From an uncultured Acetatifactor sp. (GTDB lineage: Bacteria; Bacillota; Clostridia; Lachnospirales; Lachnospiraceae), in NCBI RefSeq assembly GCF_910585425.1, contig NZ_CAJUCP010000014.1:19541-83540 (forward strand): a stretch of 64,000 bases of DNA. The letters run 5' to 3'. Both the position numbers and the translations under genes were made by a program. Shown here piece after piece: positions 50,207 to 58,874 of the stretch. Each line of letters begins with the position of its first letter. The stretch's first letter is position 1. Below the pieces are notes generated by a model that worked only from the letters and a program-made list of their open reading frames with translations, was not told the DNA's origin and did no database searches.

Positions 50207-50848
50207 ATGAAAGTATTATGTATATCAGCGTCAAATATTTTGCATAGCAAAGAAAATAGTACTTCGCAAATTCTATGTTCTAAAATTTCTGAAATTTTAG
50301 GAGAAAAGGAAATAGTGTGTGAAATAGTGGATTTAAGAGACTACCTTTTGCAACCGTGTATTGGTTGTGGAAAATGTTTTGAAAGTAAAAGATGCTGTAA
50401 TGATACTGATTTTAATACAATTTATGAAAAAGATATAGAATCAGATGCTCTTTTCTTTGTATCGCCACATTATGCTCCAATACCTGCAAAACTAAGTATG
50501 ATACTGGAAAAAATGGAGGAAATTACTTTTTTACATTGGTGGAAAGATAATGAGTATAAATCTGAAGTATATGGAGTACCGGTGGGGATTATTTCACATG
50601 GTGGTGCTTCTGATTGGGCATTAAAGAGTTATAAAGCAATGGTAAATGATACAATAGCAAATGCTTTAGATACTATTCAAGGTAAGGTTGTTCCATACAA
50701 TTCTGAATGGAATACAGGAATATCACTTCCAGTACAAAAGGTATTGGAAGAAGATGAGATTTTTCCAATACAAGAATATGATTGGAATTTGCTTACAAAA
50801 AAATTAAGAGATTATATTGAACTTGTTTTAGGAACTGTCGGAAAATAA
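50207..50848 (+). CDS. NADPH-dependent FMN reductase/flavodoxin-family protein
   Basis: A 213-residue flavodoxin-fold protein. It begins MKVLCISAS with a phosphate loop region (SKENSTSQIL), then the CIGCGKCFE cysteine motif often seen in this family and FFVSPHYAPIPAKLSMILEK. Members reduce FMN, quinones or iron-bound partners. TAGGAG lies before the ATG. It is driven by the repeat B promoter. Confidence 0.85.
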   Translation: MKVLCISASNILHSKENSTSQILCSKISEILGEKEIVCEIVDLRDYLLQPCIGCGKCFESKRCCNDTDFNTIYEKDIESDALFFVSPHYAPIPAKLSMILEKMEEITFLHWWKDNEYKSEVYGVPVGIISHGGASDWALKSYKAMVNDTIANALDTIQGKVVPYNSEWNTGISLPVQKVLEEDEIFPIQEYDWNLLTKKLRDYIELVLGTVGK

Positions 50849-50930
50849 CTGCTACAACTTCTGTAGGAAAAAGCCCTGAAACACAAGGAAAACGGCTTTC
50901 AACTCGTAGCAGTTATTTGTAGACAATTCC
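50831..50930. repeat. About 100-bp imperfect palindrome after the flavin reductase gene
   Basis: Outer arms GGAACTGTC/GACAATTCC and inner arms AATAACTGCTAC/GTAGCAGTTATT, with AAGCC/GGCTT inside. It overlaps the stop codon. It could be a strong terminator or a small palindromic mobile element. Confidence 0.7.
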
Positions 50931-51042
50931 TTACAGGAAATATCTGATTTATTTTGTAAATAGCAAAATCGGGTGTGTTTAAGGAAATTTTCATAGTGTA
51001 GTGATGGTAACGAAAAATTGTTCATCCTTATTGATTATTTAT

Positions 51043-51082
51043 ACATGGTGCTAGTACCATGTGTTAAGGGTAAATAAGGAAA
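51043..51082 (+). repeat. Palindrome-bearing repeat X, copy 2 (partial)
   Basis: ACATGGTGCTAGTACCATGT (51043-51062), then AAGGGTAAATAAGGA. Only the right half matches copies 1 and 3. Confidence 0.75.
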
Positions 51083-51198
51083 TGTGTTACGCAATATACG
51101 TTTTGAAAGCCTTATTTTGGAAAAACTTTCAAATAAAAATGGACGCAGGATATATTCTATTCTTTTATCATCAAAACGGCTTTTATTGCGTAACATTT
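51080..51198. mobile_element. MITE-like 119-bp element with terminal inverted repeats
   Basis: AAATGTGTTACGCAAT (51080-51095) and ATTGCGTAACATTT (51185-51198) are inverted repeats with one extra base, and the interior is partly self-complementary. It sits right after repeat X copy 2. No target duplication is clear. A 64-codon frame inside (51061-51255) is probably chance. Confidence 0.5.
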
Positions 51199-51278
51199 CA
51201 AAAATCGTTTGCTAAATTGACGGGATTTGCCATAATAATTGCGTGGCAACACTAATAGTTAATAATAGCAAAGGACAC

Positions 51279-51376
51279 GCCGAGAAGTCGTTGGAGCTAT
51301 AAGAAATATGGGGCGTGGCGGTTGCTATGCCCTATATTTTTGTGGTAAATGGAGAGAGAAAATAATATAACCAAAT
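51279..51376 (+). repeat. Relaxase-tail/hairpin/promoter repeat, copy C
   Basis: GAGAAGTCGTTGGAGCTATAAG, shown elsewhere as EKSLEL stop, the GGCGTGG/CTATGCC hairpin and a decayed promoter AATAATATAACC. It precedes the nucleotidyltransferase gene. Confidence 0.85.
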
Positions 51377-51418
51377 TTACAAATTTGAGATGAAAAATGG
51401 ATTGAAGAAGTGGAAAGT

Positions 51419-51925
51419 ATGAATGATATTGTTAGGAGAGTTAAGGAAGCCATATTAAAAAGTAATTTACAGTTTTCATCGAAACCGATTTTAATAGGTG
51501 GACAAGCTATGGAGTATTATGGGATACGAAAATCGGGAAAAGATATTGATTTTGTTATAACAGATAAAGATTATCAGAGACTGGCAGAAAAATATCCTGA
51601 GAAACGAAAGGACTTATATGGCGATTTAGGTGTGGCAGTTGATGAATTTGAAATTTGGAGAAGTATTGCTCATCTTGATTATGACTTTTTTAGGAAAGAA
51701 GCTGTTGACGAAGGAGATATCTTCGTAATATCAATTGATAGACTTTTGTGGACAAGAGTGTGTGCTATGGACGTTGAAAAGTATTTGAATGATTTGAAAT
51801 TAATGAAAGAGTATTATTATAAAAAATATACAAACCAGCAATATCATAAGGAAGCCTTGTTACATGAAAATTCATATAAAAAAATGAATGGTGTTGTATT
51901 CAGTGGAAAGTATGAAGATGATTAA
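51419..51925 (+). CDS. Nucleotidyltransferase-fold protein
   Basis: A 168-residue protein with the minimal nucleotidyltransferase motif GGQAMEYYGIR followed by SGKDIDFVIT (DXD-type metal pair), like AbiEii or MNT-type enzymes. A HEPN or antitoxin partner is not seen beside it. The ATG at 51419 or a GTG at 51410 could be the start. AT-rich cargo gene behind repeat C. Confidence 0.75.
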   Translation: MNDIVRRVKEAILKSNLQFSSKPILIGGQAMEYYGIRKSGKDIDFVITDKDYQRLAEKYPEKRKDLYGDLGVAVDEFEIWRSIAHLDYDFFRKEAVDEGDIFVISIDRLLWTRVCAMDVEKYLNDLKLMKEYYYKKYTNQQYHKEALLHENSYKKMNGVVFSGKYEDD

Positions 51926-51947
51926 GGTGTTTGCTGAAAAGTTATAG

Positions 51948-52030
51948 CCATTTGTATAGGGATTAGAGTGTTTATCAAGTTTTTCCTTAGTAATATAAAA
52001 GACATGGTGCTAGAATCATGTAATGAAAGT
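51948..52030 (+). repeat. Palindrome-bearing repeat X, copy 3
   Basis: CCATTTGTATAGG, GATTAGAGTGTTTATC (51961-51976) and the decayed palindrome ACATGGTGCTAGAATCATGT (52002-52021). About 80 percent identical by eye to copy 1. Confidence 0.85.
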
Positions 52031-52125
52031 ATGCCATGCAAAAACAACGATTTTATGCTGTTTTCAGCAATAAAAAGCATAGAAAATATAACAAAAAAGC
52101 TATTCAAATACCGTGAGGGTGGACG

Positions 52126-52191
52126 TGGGCGTGGCGGTTGCTATGCCCCACATTTTATGATGTAAAATAGAGGGTAAGAGTGATATAATTA
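52126..52191 (+). repeat. Hairpin/promoter repeat, copy D (shortened)
   Basis: GGGCGTGGCGGTTGCTATGCCC hairpin region and TGATATAAT promoter. The relaxase tail codons are lost. It precedes the Lnt-like gene. Confidence 0.8.
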
Positions 52192-52237
52192 AAACAAAAA
52201 GAATATAGGCAAATCGGTAATTGGAGGTGAATTTCTT

Positions 52238-53719
52238 TTGAAACAGTTTTTAAAAAGACATAGTTTTCTCATATACATAATTACAAGTTTTCTAATTTAT
52301 GTATTTTCCAACGGGGAATGGAATATTCCGATTTTTGCATGGGTTTACCCTATTCTGTTTCTTGGCATGGGTTATTTCGATAAAACACGAAAAGCGTATT
52401 CTGCAATAATTCTTTGCTATGCCCTTGGATTTGTGATTCAGTTTTGGAAAGTAATTGGAATGGATATAAAAATATGCATTATTGTAGGCATTTTATTAGC
52501 GCTTTTAAAAGCTTTGCCGTATTTCTATTGGTTAAAATCCAAAATGAGATTTCAGGATACGATTATTGCTGCAAGTATCATGGTGTTAATAGAATATATT
52601 ATTTATTTAATCTATCCGATTTTAGGCGGTTTGTCTGATGCTTATACACAATTTCAAAATCTGTACCTGCTGCAAATCGTGACAATAACCGGGATTTACG
52701 GGATTACTTTTATCATGTATTGGACTGCGGCAATGGTAATATGGATTTGGAATAACAGGAGCAATCAAAAGGTATTAAGAAAGTATGTTACGGTATTTGC
52801 TTTGGTCATTGGGCTGATATTTATTTATGGTATTGTCATGTATCATTTTGTAGGAAATCCAAAAGAAAGTGCTAGAATAGCCGGTGTGACAGTACCGGTT
52901 TCTCATCTTTTGAATGATGATGAAGATGTATATGCCACATTTTATACAGATACCTTTACTGATGAAAATGTGACAAACACGCAGGATAAACTGGCATCTG
53001 TGACAGATGAACTTTTCATCAAAACAAAGCAGGAGGCAGAAGCCGGCGCAAAGATTGTTTTCTGGTCTGAATTAAATGGAGCAGCTCTTAAGCAGGATGA
53101 AGCGGCGCTTTTACAGAGAGCGTCAACTACTGCAAAAGAAGAAGGAATTTATCTGATTGTTTCGCTCTTAGTGAAAACGCCTTATGAAAGCTTAAAGGAA
53201 AATAAAACAGTTGCATTTAATCCGCAAGGGGAGCAGGTTGCAGAATATTTTAAGTATGGGCGTTCTATTGGAGAACTGTGTCAAAAAGGCGATGGAGAAC
53301 TGCAAAGCTTCGATACGGAATATGGAAAACTCGCAACGTTCATATGCTCTGATATGGCTTTTGCATCAAAGATACAGCAGGCAGGAAAAAGCAATGTGGA
53401 TATTTTGCTGGTTCCGGCTTCTGACTGGAGGGAAATGACGTTACTTGCCACAAAAACTGCTATTGTACGTACCGTTGAAAATGGAAGCAATATCATCAGG
53501 CATACAAACAAAGGAATGTCGATCGTGGCTGACAACAGGGGGAATATACTTGCACAGACAAATTATTTTCAATCAGATACAAAAACTTTAGCTGCACAGG
53601 TCATCACAAATGGACGTTTTACCTTATATTCGCATGTGGGTAATATATTTGTATATCTATGTGGCATATATGTATTAGGAAGTTTCATAATTCCAAAATG
53701 TCTAAATAGAAGCCGATAA
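52238..53719 (+). CDS. Apolipoprotein N-acyltransferase-like membrane protein
   Basis: A 493-residue protein with about six N-terminal membrane segments (1-215) and a C-terminal nitrilase (CN hydrolase) domain facing outward. Catalytic residues are recognisable: Glu in VFWSELNGAAL, a Lys in AEYFKYG and the Cys in ATFICSDMAF. Lnt-type enzymes acylate lipoproteins; Firmicutes usually lack Lnt but some have such proteins. The TTG start has GGAGGTG upstream. It is cotranscribed with the following phosphotransferase. Confidence 0.82.
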   Translation: MKQFLKRHSFLIYIITSFLIYVFSNGEWNIPIFAWVYPILFLGMGYFDKTRKAYSAIILCYALGFVIQFWKVIGMDIKICIIVGILLALLKALPYFYWLKSKMRFQDTIIAASIMVLIEYIIYLIYPILGGLSDAYTQFQNLYLLQIVTITGIYGITFIMYWTAAMVIWIWNNRSNQKVLRKYVTVFALVIGLIFIYGIVMYHFVGNPKESARIAGVTVPVSHLLNDDEDVYATFYTDTFTDENVTNTQDKLASVTDELFIKTKQEAEAGAKIVFWSELNGAALKQDEAALLQRASTTAKEEGIYLIVSLLVKTPYESLKENKTVAFNPQGEQVAEYFKYGRSIGELCQKGDGELQSFDTEYGKLATFICSDMAFASKIQQAGKSNVDILLVPASDWREMTLLATKTAIVRTVENGSNIIRHTNKGMSIVADNRGNILAQTNYFQSDTKTLAAQVITNGRFTLYSHVGNIFVYLCGIYVLGSFIIPKCLNRSR

Positions 53720-53747
53720 GCAAATTTGAGCTTCAGAAAGGACTTAT

Positions 53748-54740
53748 ATGCTAAAATTAAAATATTTATACGAAAACTACGACCTTGCAAAATTTGCATT
53801 GAAAAATTGGGAATACGATACAGAGACTCTTGATGATTGCTTGCAACATTTTAGAATTTCATCAAATGCAATCTATCCTTTCTTATGGCATGGGAATATG
53901 CGCTTTCTGCGTTTATCTCCTGTGTCGGAGAAAATAGAAAACAATCTAAAAGGCGAACTAGAATTTTTGTGCTATCTGCAAAGCAGGAGTTATCCTTCCG
54001 TAATTCCGGTTGCATCCAATTCAGGCGAACTTGTTGTTACACTTGATTCAATTTGGGGGGAATATTATGCAAGTGTCTTCGAAGGGGCTGACGGAAATTC
54101 CATAGAAGATACCGACTGTAATGATCATATTGTGTATGCGTATGGAAAGGCTCTTGGACAGCTTCATATCCTATCCGCTGAATATACTCCGAAAATCAGA
54201 AAATGGACATATCGTGATGTCCTGCTATGGAGTGGGAAAACGCTTGAAAAATACCATGCCCCCAATAAAATGCTGGTTGAGTTGGAGGGAGTTCAGCAAG
54301 CGCTGGACATGCTTCCTCAGACAAATGATTCTTTTGGATTGGTTCATTTCGATTTCGAGCCGGATAATGTATTTTGGGATGAAACCAGGCAATGTTGCAC
54401 AGTAATTGACTTTGAAGATAGTATGTATCATCTCTTTCTGCTTGATTTGGAACAGGCTCTGGATGCATTGCTGGAGAATATTCCGGCAGACAGGCAAATG
54501 ATCGCAAAAACTACTTTCCTGCGAGGGTATCAAAGTGTAAAAATGTTAGAGCCAGATTATGCTGAAAAATTAAAACTGATGCGAAGATTCTGCAATTTAT
54601 ATTCGTATGCCAGATTAATTCGCTGCATTGGCGAAGAATATCCTAATGAATCAGATTGGATGGTTAAGCTGCGAGAGAAACTGCATAGGAAAATTGTATT
54701 TTTGGAAAATAGTGTAACGGACGTTTGGAGCGTCATTTAG
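53748..54740 (+). CDS. APH-family phosphotransferase
   Basis: A 330-residue protein kinase-like enzyme of the aminoglycoside/choline phosphotransferase superfamily. The catalytic loop is VHFDFEPDNVFWD and the metal-binding loop is VIDFEDSMYH (about residues 203-235). The substrate cannot be told: antibiotics, homoserine or sugars are all possible. AGAAAGGA precedes the ATG, 28 bases after the Lnt-like gene. Confidence 0.8.
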   Translation: MLKLKYLYENYDLAKFALKNWEYDTETLDDCLQHFRISSNAIYPFLWHGNMRFLRLSPVSEKIENNLKGELEFLCYLQSRSYPSVIPVASNSGELVVTLDSIWGEYYASVFEGADGNSIEDTDCNDHIVYAYGKALGQLHILSAEYTPKIRKWTYRDVLLWSGKTLEKYHAPNKMLVELEGVQQALDMLPQTNDSFGLVHFDFEPDNVFWDETRQCCTVIDFEDSMYHLFLLDLEQALDALLENIPADRQMIAKTTFLRGYQSVKMLEPDYAEKLKLMRRFCNLYSYARLIRCIGEEYPNESDWMVKLREKLHRKIVFLENSVTDVWSVI

Positions 54741-54759
54741 GCAGGGAACTGGTACAGTC

Positions 54760-54898
54760 AATAGTGGAACAGTCAAAGGCATTAGAACAGGCAGAAAAAG
54801 CAAGAGATTTAAAAGGACAGAAACAGCAGATAGAGAGGGCGTTGGAGAGATAAGGAGCGTAGGACATGGCGACTGCTATGTCCTACATCTTTGCCAAT
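54760..54898 (+). repeat. Diverged relaxase-tail repeat, copy E
   Basis: A stopless frame encodes VEQSKALEQAEKARDLKGQ, then KQQIERALER and a stop: the C-terminus of a different relaxase variant. The hairpin GGACATGGCGACTGCTATGTCC (54862-54883) follows at the same distance as in the other copies. Confidence 0.75.
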
Positions 54899-54916
54899 AA
54901 AACTTGGAAAAAAGTA

Positions 54917-54959
54917 TTGACAAGAAAACTTGGCAGTGCTATTATAAAGATGTGCCAAG
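54917..54959 (+). promoter_or_regulatory. Promoter and operator of the DUF6442-like/XRE pair
   Basis: TTGACA, 17 bases, TATTAT. CTTGGCA (54929-54935) and TGCCAAG (54953-54959) form an inverted repeat around the -10 box, and AAAACTTGG occurs three times between 54899 and 54968. A good operator for the XRE protein encoded downstream. Confidence 0.75.
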
Positions 54960-54991
54960 AAAACTTGGTAATTCTAATAGGAGGTTTTTAT

Positions 54992-55327
54992 ATGAACAAG
55001 GAAGAGATATTGGAGAAAAGCAGAGCGGAGAATAGGAATAAGGACATCTTTGAGAGAGAGGTTTTGAAGCAGGCAAGTACAAGTGCAGTCATAGTAATGA
55101 TGGTTCTTGCAACAATCTTTTTTGTCGTGCAGATATTTGTCGGCGGTGGTACAAATTGGGGCATTTGGGCACTTGTTTTCAGCCCAAATATGACAACATT
55201 TTGGGTGAAATATATAAAACTGCGTCATAAGCATGAACTTGTGATGGCAATCGCTTATACGATATTTGTATCTGCATGCTCTATAGGGCATATATATGAT
55301 TTGATTGTGTCATCTACTATCTTATAA
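54992..55327 (+). CDS. DUF6442-like small membrane protein
   Basis: A 111-residue protein with a charged N-terminus (MNKEEILEKSRAENRNKD) and three predicted membrane segments (about 31-50, 55-68, 84-108). Such proteins are commonly paired with the small XRE regulator that follows. AGGAGG lies before the ATG at 54992. Function unknown. Confidence 0.75.
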   Translation: MNKEEILEKSRAENRNKDIFEREVLKQASTSAVIVMMVLATIFFVVQIFVGGGTNWGIWALVFSPNMTTFWVKYIKLRHKHELVMAIAYTIFVSACSIGHIYDLIVSSTIL

Positions 55328-55339
55328 GGCGGTGATGAT

Positions 55340-55546
55340 TTGGAAGATAAGCTTATATTAAAAAATCATCTCAAAGAAGTACGAGCAGAGCGGAAGTTAT
55401 CGCAAAGTCAACTGGCAGAAATGGTTGGTGTATCTCGTAACACGATTAGCTCTATTGAAACAGGACAGTTTAACCCAACGGCTAAATTGGCACTGGTACT
55501 ATGTATCGCATTAGATAAAAAGTTTGAAGAACTATTCTATTTTTAG
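55340..55546 (+). CDS. Small XRE-family regulator
   Basis: A 68-residue, single-domain repressor: LKEVRAERKLSQSQLAEMVGVSRNTISSIE is the helix-turn-helix, shown here in part as SQSQLAEMVGVSRNTI. The TTG start lies 13 bases after the membrane protein gene. It probably represses its own operon through the CTTGGCA palindrome. Confidence 0.88.
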   Translation: MEDKLILKNHLKEVRAERKLSQSQLAEMVGVSRNTISSIETGQFNPTAKLALVLCIALDKKFEELFYF

Positions 55547-55583
55547 GAAAGGGTGGGTTTCCAGACCGCAGAAAACGACAAAA

Positions 55584-55616
55584 AACGCTGGGTTGGTGGC
55601 AGGCCAACCCAGCGTT
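55584..55616. terminator. Bidirectional terminator
   Basis: A perfect 13-bp stem, AACGCTGGGTTGG and CCAACCCAGCGTT. On the minus strand it runs into TTTTTT, so it ends the ABC exporter operon; on the plus strand it follows the XRE gene. Confidence 0.85.
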
Positions 55617-55645
55617 CAGAGAGACTGCGGCTTATTATGGACCAT

Positions 55646-56656
55646 TTATGAGTTTTTCCTCTGATGCATCGAAAGGCCAATATATAACAGGAACCATCCA
55701 ATACAATGAACTAAGAGAATAAAAATATCTTTTACTGCTGCTGTCCCGCTGCCTGTTGATACGTCCATAATACCCTCGAATGTTGCCTGCGAAGGGACAA
55801 GGTAGCAAACTGCCAAAAGAAGCGGCTGACTTATTCCCACAAGAAAGCTCAGGATTGGTACGGCCATAAATAGCAGCATAACGATTTTGATATAAACCAC
55901 GCCGACCATCAGCCCATTGGAAGCTCTGCCGATGAATAAGCCTGTCAATGCTGCCACAAATGCGGAAAGCACAATGAGCACCAGCATGAGAGCCGCATTT
56001 TGCAGAGAAAGCCGGAAGCAGATACAAACCGTGATAATAGAGGATAGACACCCGCAGATAAATCCGACAAAGAGCTTTTGCATGATATATTGGCTGCGGG
56101 TCATTGGCAAAATCTCATTGATAAACGCAACGCCGTCCTCCTTTTCAGAGATCATGTTCATTGCGTTAAAGGTGCATCCCATAAACATAGCGACAATCAA
56201 TGTAACAGCAATGAACATATCCTGAAATCCAGCCATCACATCGGGACGCTCTAAAATGTGAACCTCCGTCTGCCCGGCCGCATTTCGCTGTTCGTACAGG
56301 TCAGGGAGCGTGTCAGCGGTTTGGCGAAATATATCCAACTCATCGCCGGAAAGAATTGTTTTGATGCTGCTTCCATCAGCTTCCACACCAATTAGATTTG
56401 TAGATGGCTCTTTTATTGCGTCTGTCAGCTCTTCCACCGTCGGATAAGCTGTCACCGGGCCGTAGCGTTCCAGCCATGTAACGGTTTGTGTCGGCAGATC
56501 GCCTTTCAGAACCCCAAAATGCAACTCGCCCAGCGTAGAAAAGTCGATTGCACCGACAAAATTTAAAGCTACCGCAACGACAATGGGTAAAAGAAAGGTC
56601 ATCAGGCAGAACTTGTCATGCAATACGCTTTTCAGTTGGTAACGTAAACCTTTCAT
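55646..56656 (-). CDS. ABC-2 type permease, second subunit
   Basis: A 336-residue membrane protein. One N-terminal membrane segment, an extracytoplasmic loop (about 45-160) and a C-terminal block of five or six segments fit the ABC-2 fold. GGAGGGC lies before the ATG at 56656, which directly follows the first permease stop. It is the last gene of the exporter operon. Confidence 0.85.
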   Translation of the reverse strand: MKGLRYQLKSVLHDKFCLMTFLLPIVVAVALNFVGAIDFSTLGELHFGVLKGDLPTQTVTWLERYGPVTAYPTVEELTDAIKEPSTNLIGVEADGSSIKTILSGDELDIFRQTADTLPDLYEQRNAAGQTEVHILERPDVMAGFQDMFIAVTLIVAMFMGCTFNAMNMISEKEDGVAFINEILPMTRSQYIMQKLFVGFICGCLSSIITVCICFRLSLQNAALMLVLIVLSAFVAALTGLFIGRASNGLMVGVVYIKIVMLLFMAVPILSFLVGISQPLLLAVCYLVPSQATFEGIMDVSTGSGTAAVKDIFILLVHCIGWFLLYIGLSMHQRKNS

Positions 56657-56658
56657 AT

Positions 56659-57654
56659 TCAGCCCTCCTTTTCCATTTCCCTGCGGAACACGCGCTGTAC
56701 CCCTGCGAATAATACAGCGATTGCAGCCAGACACCCCAAATAATAGGCAGGGCTATTCGAGGAAGTTCCAAAGTAAGCGTTTTTCAGGCCCATATAGATA
56801 TGATAAAATGGATGGAAATAAATCCAATCCAGCTTTACCGCCGTATTTGCAGCCAAGAACACAGGAGTTGCAACAAAAATGGCAATCAGAAGATAGGCCA
56901 ATGTAAACTGTCGGAAGTCCTTTAGAAGCAGGGCGCAAATCAGACCGGTCAAGGCCATGATCAAGGACAGAAGCGCCGTTTGAAGCAGCACAGCAGGCAA
57001 TATGGATGCGGTATCCAAAACTCCAACATTCAGCACGGTGAGCAGTACCGCAAAGACCAGATCGGACAGCAGAAAGACTGCCAGCTTGGACAGGATAAAC
57101 AGATTTTTTTGCAAAGGTAAAATGGCATGGACACGGATAACGCCCATTCCTTTTTCCTTGAACAACACAGCGGCAATTCCTAAAAACCCCACAGCGGCAA
57201 TCTCAAAAAACAGCAGTTCACAGGTGATCTCTTTCCTTGCCTTTTGCTCCGGCGTATTGGAGCCGATCAACTTGGCGCTGTAATGCCCTGACGGCTGTAG
57301 GAGAGAAAGCGCATAGTCGGCCCGGTGGCGGTCAGCCTTTTCTGTTCCCTCATAGAATACAAGCTGTGGCTCTCCGGCGCTGGCATCAATGCCGACACCG
57401 TTGGTATCATCGAGTAAAACTGCGTCCAGCGTTTCTTTCGATGAAACGCGCTGAACCAGCGTGGAAACCGTTGTCTGTGCTCCTGCCGGGTCATACAGGT
57501 ACACGTTGTATAGACTGGCATCCATGAATTTGATATATCCAAAGTTCACATACAGAGTGTAAAGAACCAAAAAGCCCAAAGACATGGGGAAGAATTTCCC
57601 GGAAACCATCATTCGGCAATCCTTTTTGAGCAGGGAATAAAGACTTTTCCACAT
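56659..57654 (-). CDS. ABC-2 type permease, first subunit
   Basis: A 331-residue membrane protein with the same layout as the second permease. The ATG overlaps the ATPase stop (TGATG), giving translational coupling. The pair forms the export channel with the ATPase encoded upstream. Confidence 0.85.
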   Translation of the reverse strand: MWKSLYSLLKKDCRMMVSGKFFPMSLGFLVLYTLYVNFGYIKFMDASLYNVYLYDPAGAQTTVSTLVQRVSSKETLDAVLLDDTNGVGIDASAGEPQLVFYEGTEKADRHRADYALSLLQPSGHYSAKLIGSNTPEQKARKEITCELLFFEIAAVGFLGIAAVLFKEKGMGVIRVHAILPLQKNLFILSKLAVFLLSDLVFAVLLTVLNVGVLDTASILPAVLLQTALLSLIMALTGLICALLLKDFRQFTLAYLLIAIFVATPVFLAANTAVKLDWIYFHPFYHIYMGLKNAYFGTSSNSPAYYLGCLAAIAVLFAGVQRVFRREMEKEG

Positions 57655-58502
57655 CAAGACAGCCCCCTTCCCGTATATTGGATAAACATATCCTCCAATG
57701 TTGACTCCTGTGAATGGATACTGATGATCTCGTCATGCGCAAAAGGAATACCTGCTTCTAATTCCGGGGCCTCAATCGTCTTTTCTTCCCGCCTCCCCTG
57801 ATACAAATAGTCGATTACAACGCGGTGATTGCTGCCTCGCTCTTTCAGGTTTTTCGGAGTGTCCAGTGCCTTGATCTCGCCGTCCGCGATAAACGCCACC
57901 CGATCACAGAGCAGGTCGGCATCCAGCATATTGTGGGTAGTCAAAAATACCGTCGTCCCTTTTTTACGTTCTTCCTCAATGATCTTACGGAACAGGACAG
58001 CGCCGGAGGGGTCAAGCCCGCTGGTCGGTTCGTCCAGAAACAGCAACCTGGGATTGCTGATCAGTGCCCGCGCCATGCTTGCCCTCTGCCGCATACCCTT
58101 TGAGTAGGACGAAACCGGCTTTTTAAAAAAGTCCGGCTTAAATTCCAATTCCTCCAAAACTTCCTCAATGCTGCGTATTTGTTCTTTCGGATAGAACGAA
58201 GAAAAATATTTAAGATTGTCAACGGCGCTCAAATTAGCATACAGATAGGGAAACTCAAATAAGACGCCAATCTTTTGAAAAAACTCCTGCCTCCGTGCCG
58301 CAGAAATATCCTGCCCGAACAGCGACACCTTGCCGCCGTGTCCTTTCAAAATCCCGGTCAGGATTTTTTGGGTCGTTGATTTCCCGGAGCCGTTCGGCCC
58401 CAGAAAGCCGAAGATTTCTCCATCTTTCACAGTGAAGTTCAGGCCGTGCAGCGCCTTTTTGTCTTTGCCGTAGGAGAAAGTCAAATCCTTTACTTCAATC
58501 AT
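57654..58502 (-). CDS. ABC transporter ATPase
   Basis: A 282-residue ATPase: Walker A GPNGSGKST, signature SYSKGMRQR, Walker B LLFLDEPTSGLD, switch histidine in LTTHNM. The ATP-binding part ends near residue 215 and the C-terminal extension is like those of antibiotic-export ATPases. Its ATG overlaps the stop of the small membrane protein gene. Confidence 0.92.
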   Translation of the reverse strand: MIEVKDLTFSYGKDKKALHGLNFTVKDGEIFGFLGPNGSGKSTTQKILTGILKGHGGKVSLFGQDISAARRQEFFQKIGVLFEFPYLYANLSAVDNLKYFSSFYPKEQIRSIEEVLEELEFKPDFFKKPVSSYSKGMRQRASMARALISNPRLLFLDEPTSGLDPSGAVLFRKIIEEERKKGTTVFLTTHNMLDADLLCDRVAFIADGEIKALDTPKNLKERGSNHRVVIDYLYQGRREEKTIEAPELEAGIPFAHDEIISIHSQESTLEDMFIQYTGRGLS

Positions 58503-58654
58503 TCATCATCACCCCATTTCCCGTGCTGCTCCTTTTTCTTTTCCTGCTCCCGCTTGCTCCACCACTTCATAAACTTAATTTTGAACGGGATAGAGATTGC
58601 CAGCACTGCCACGATCACCAGCCACCAGTACCATTCCAAACCTAAAAGCGTCAT
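58499..58654 (-). CDS. 51-residue single-span membrane protein
   Basis: MTLLGLEWYWWLVIVAVLAI starts the protein, then a highly basic and charged tail. One membrane segment. CAAAGGAGG lies before the ATG and the stop overlaps the ATPase start. It could be a small regulatory or assembly subunit of the exporter. It is first in the operon. Confidence 0.7.
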   Translation of the reverse strand: MTLLGLEWYWWLVIVAVLAISIPFKIKFMKWWSKREQEKKKEQHGKWGDDE

Positions 58655-58716
58655 AAAATTACCTCCTTTGTCTGTGAGGGCTGACTGCCCTCTTGTTGAG
58701 GTAAACTTATGAAAAT

Positions 58717-58761
58717 GCGGTGAAATCGGTGTGAGCCCGGTGTGAAATTGGCGTGAAATCT
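58717..58761 (-). promoter_or_regulatory. Four 11-bp direct repeats, OmpR-type operator
   Basis: GTGA cores begin at 58720, 58731, 58742 and 58753, exactly one helical turn (11 bp) apart (minus strand TTTCAC). Tandem sites with 11-bp spacing are typical for OmpR-family regulators. They lie about 65-105 bases upstream of the exporter operon, the likely target of the regulator at 59948. Confidence 0.75.
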
Positions 58762-58779
58762 TCAAAATATACTGCACAC

Positions 58780-58860
58780 GGGCACCCAGAGGAAGAATGT
58801 CAGCAAAAGCTGACGGGTGCCCGGCGCGCGAGTAGTGGAGAAGGTCGTTCCCCTACTCGA
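58780..58860. terminator. Hairpins between the sensor kinase and exporter operons
   Basis: CGGGCACCC with GGGTGCCCG enclosing TCAGCAAAAGCTGA (58780-58823), then CGAGTAG with CTACTCG (58829-58860). They probably end the kinase transcript before it reaches the exporter operator. Confidence 0.65.
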
Positions 58861-58874
58861 TTAGAAAGCACAGC

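Noticed and set aside
51061..51255. 64-codon frame
   Set aside because: It spans the MITE-like element, has no ribosome site and no family resemblance.
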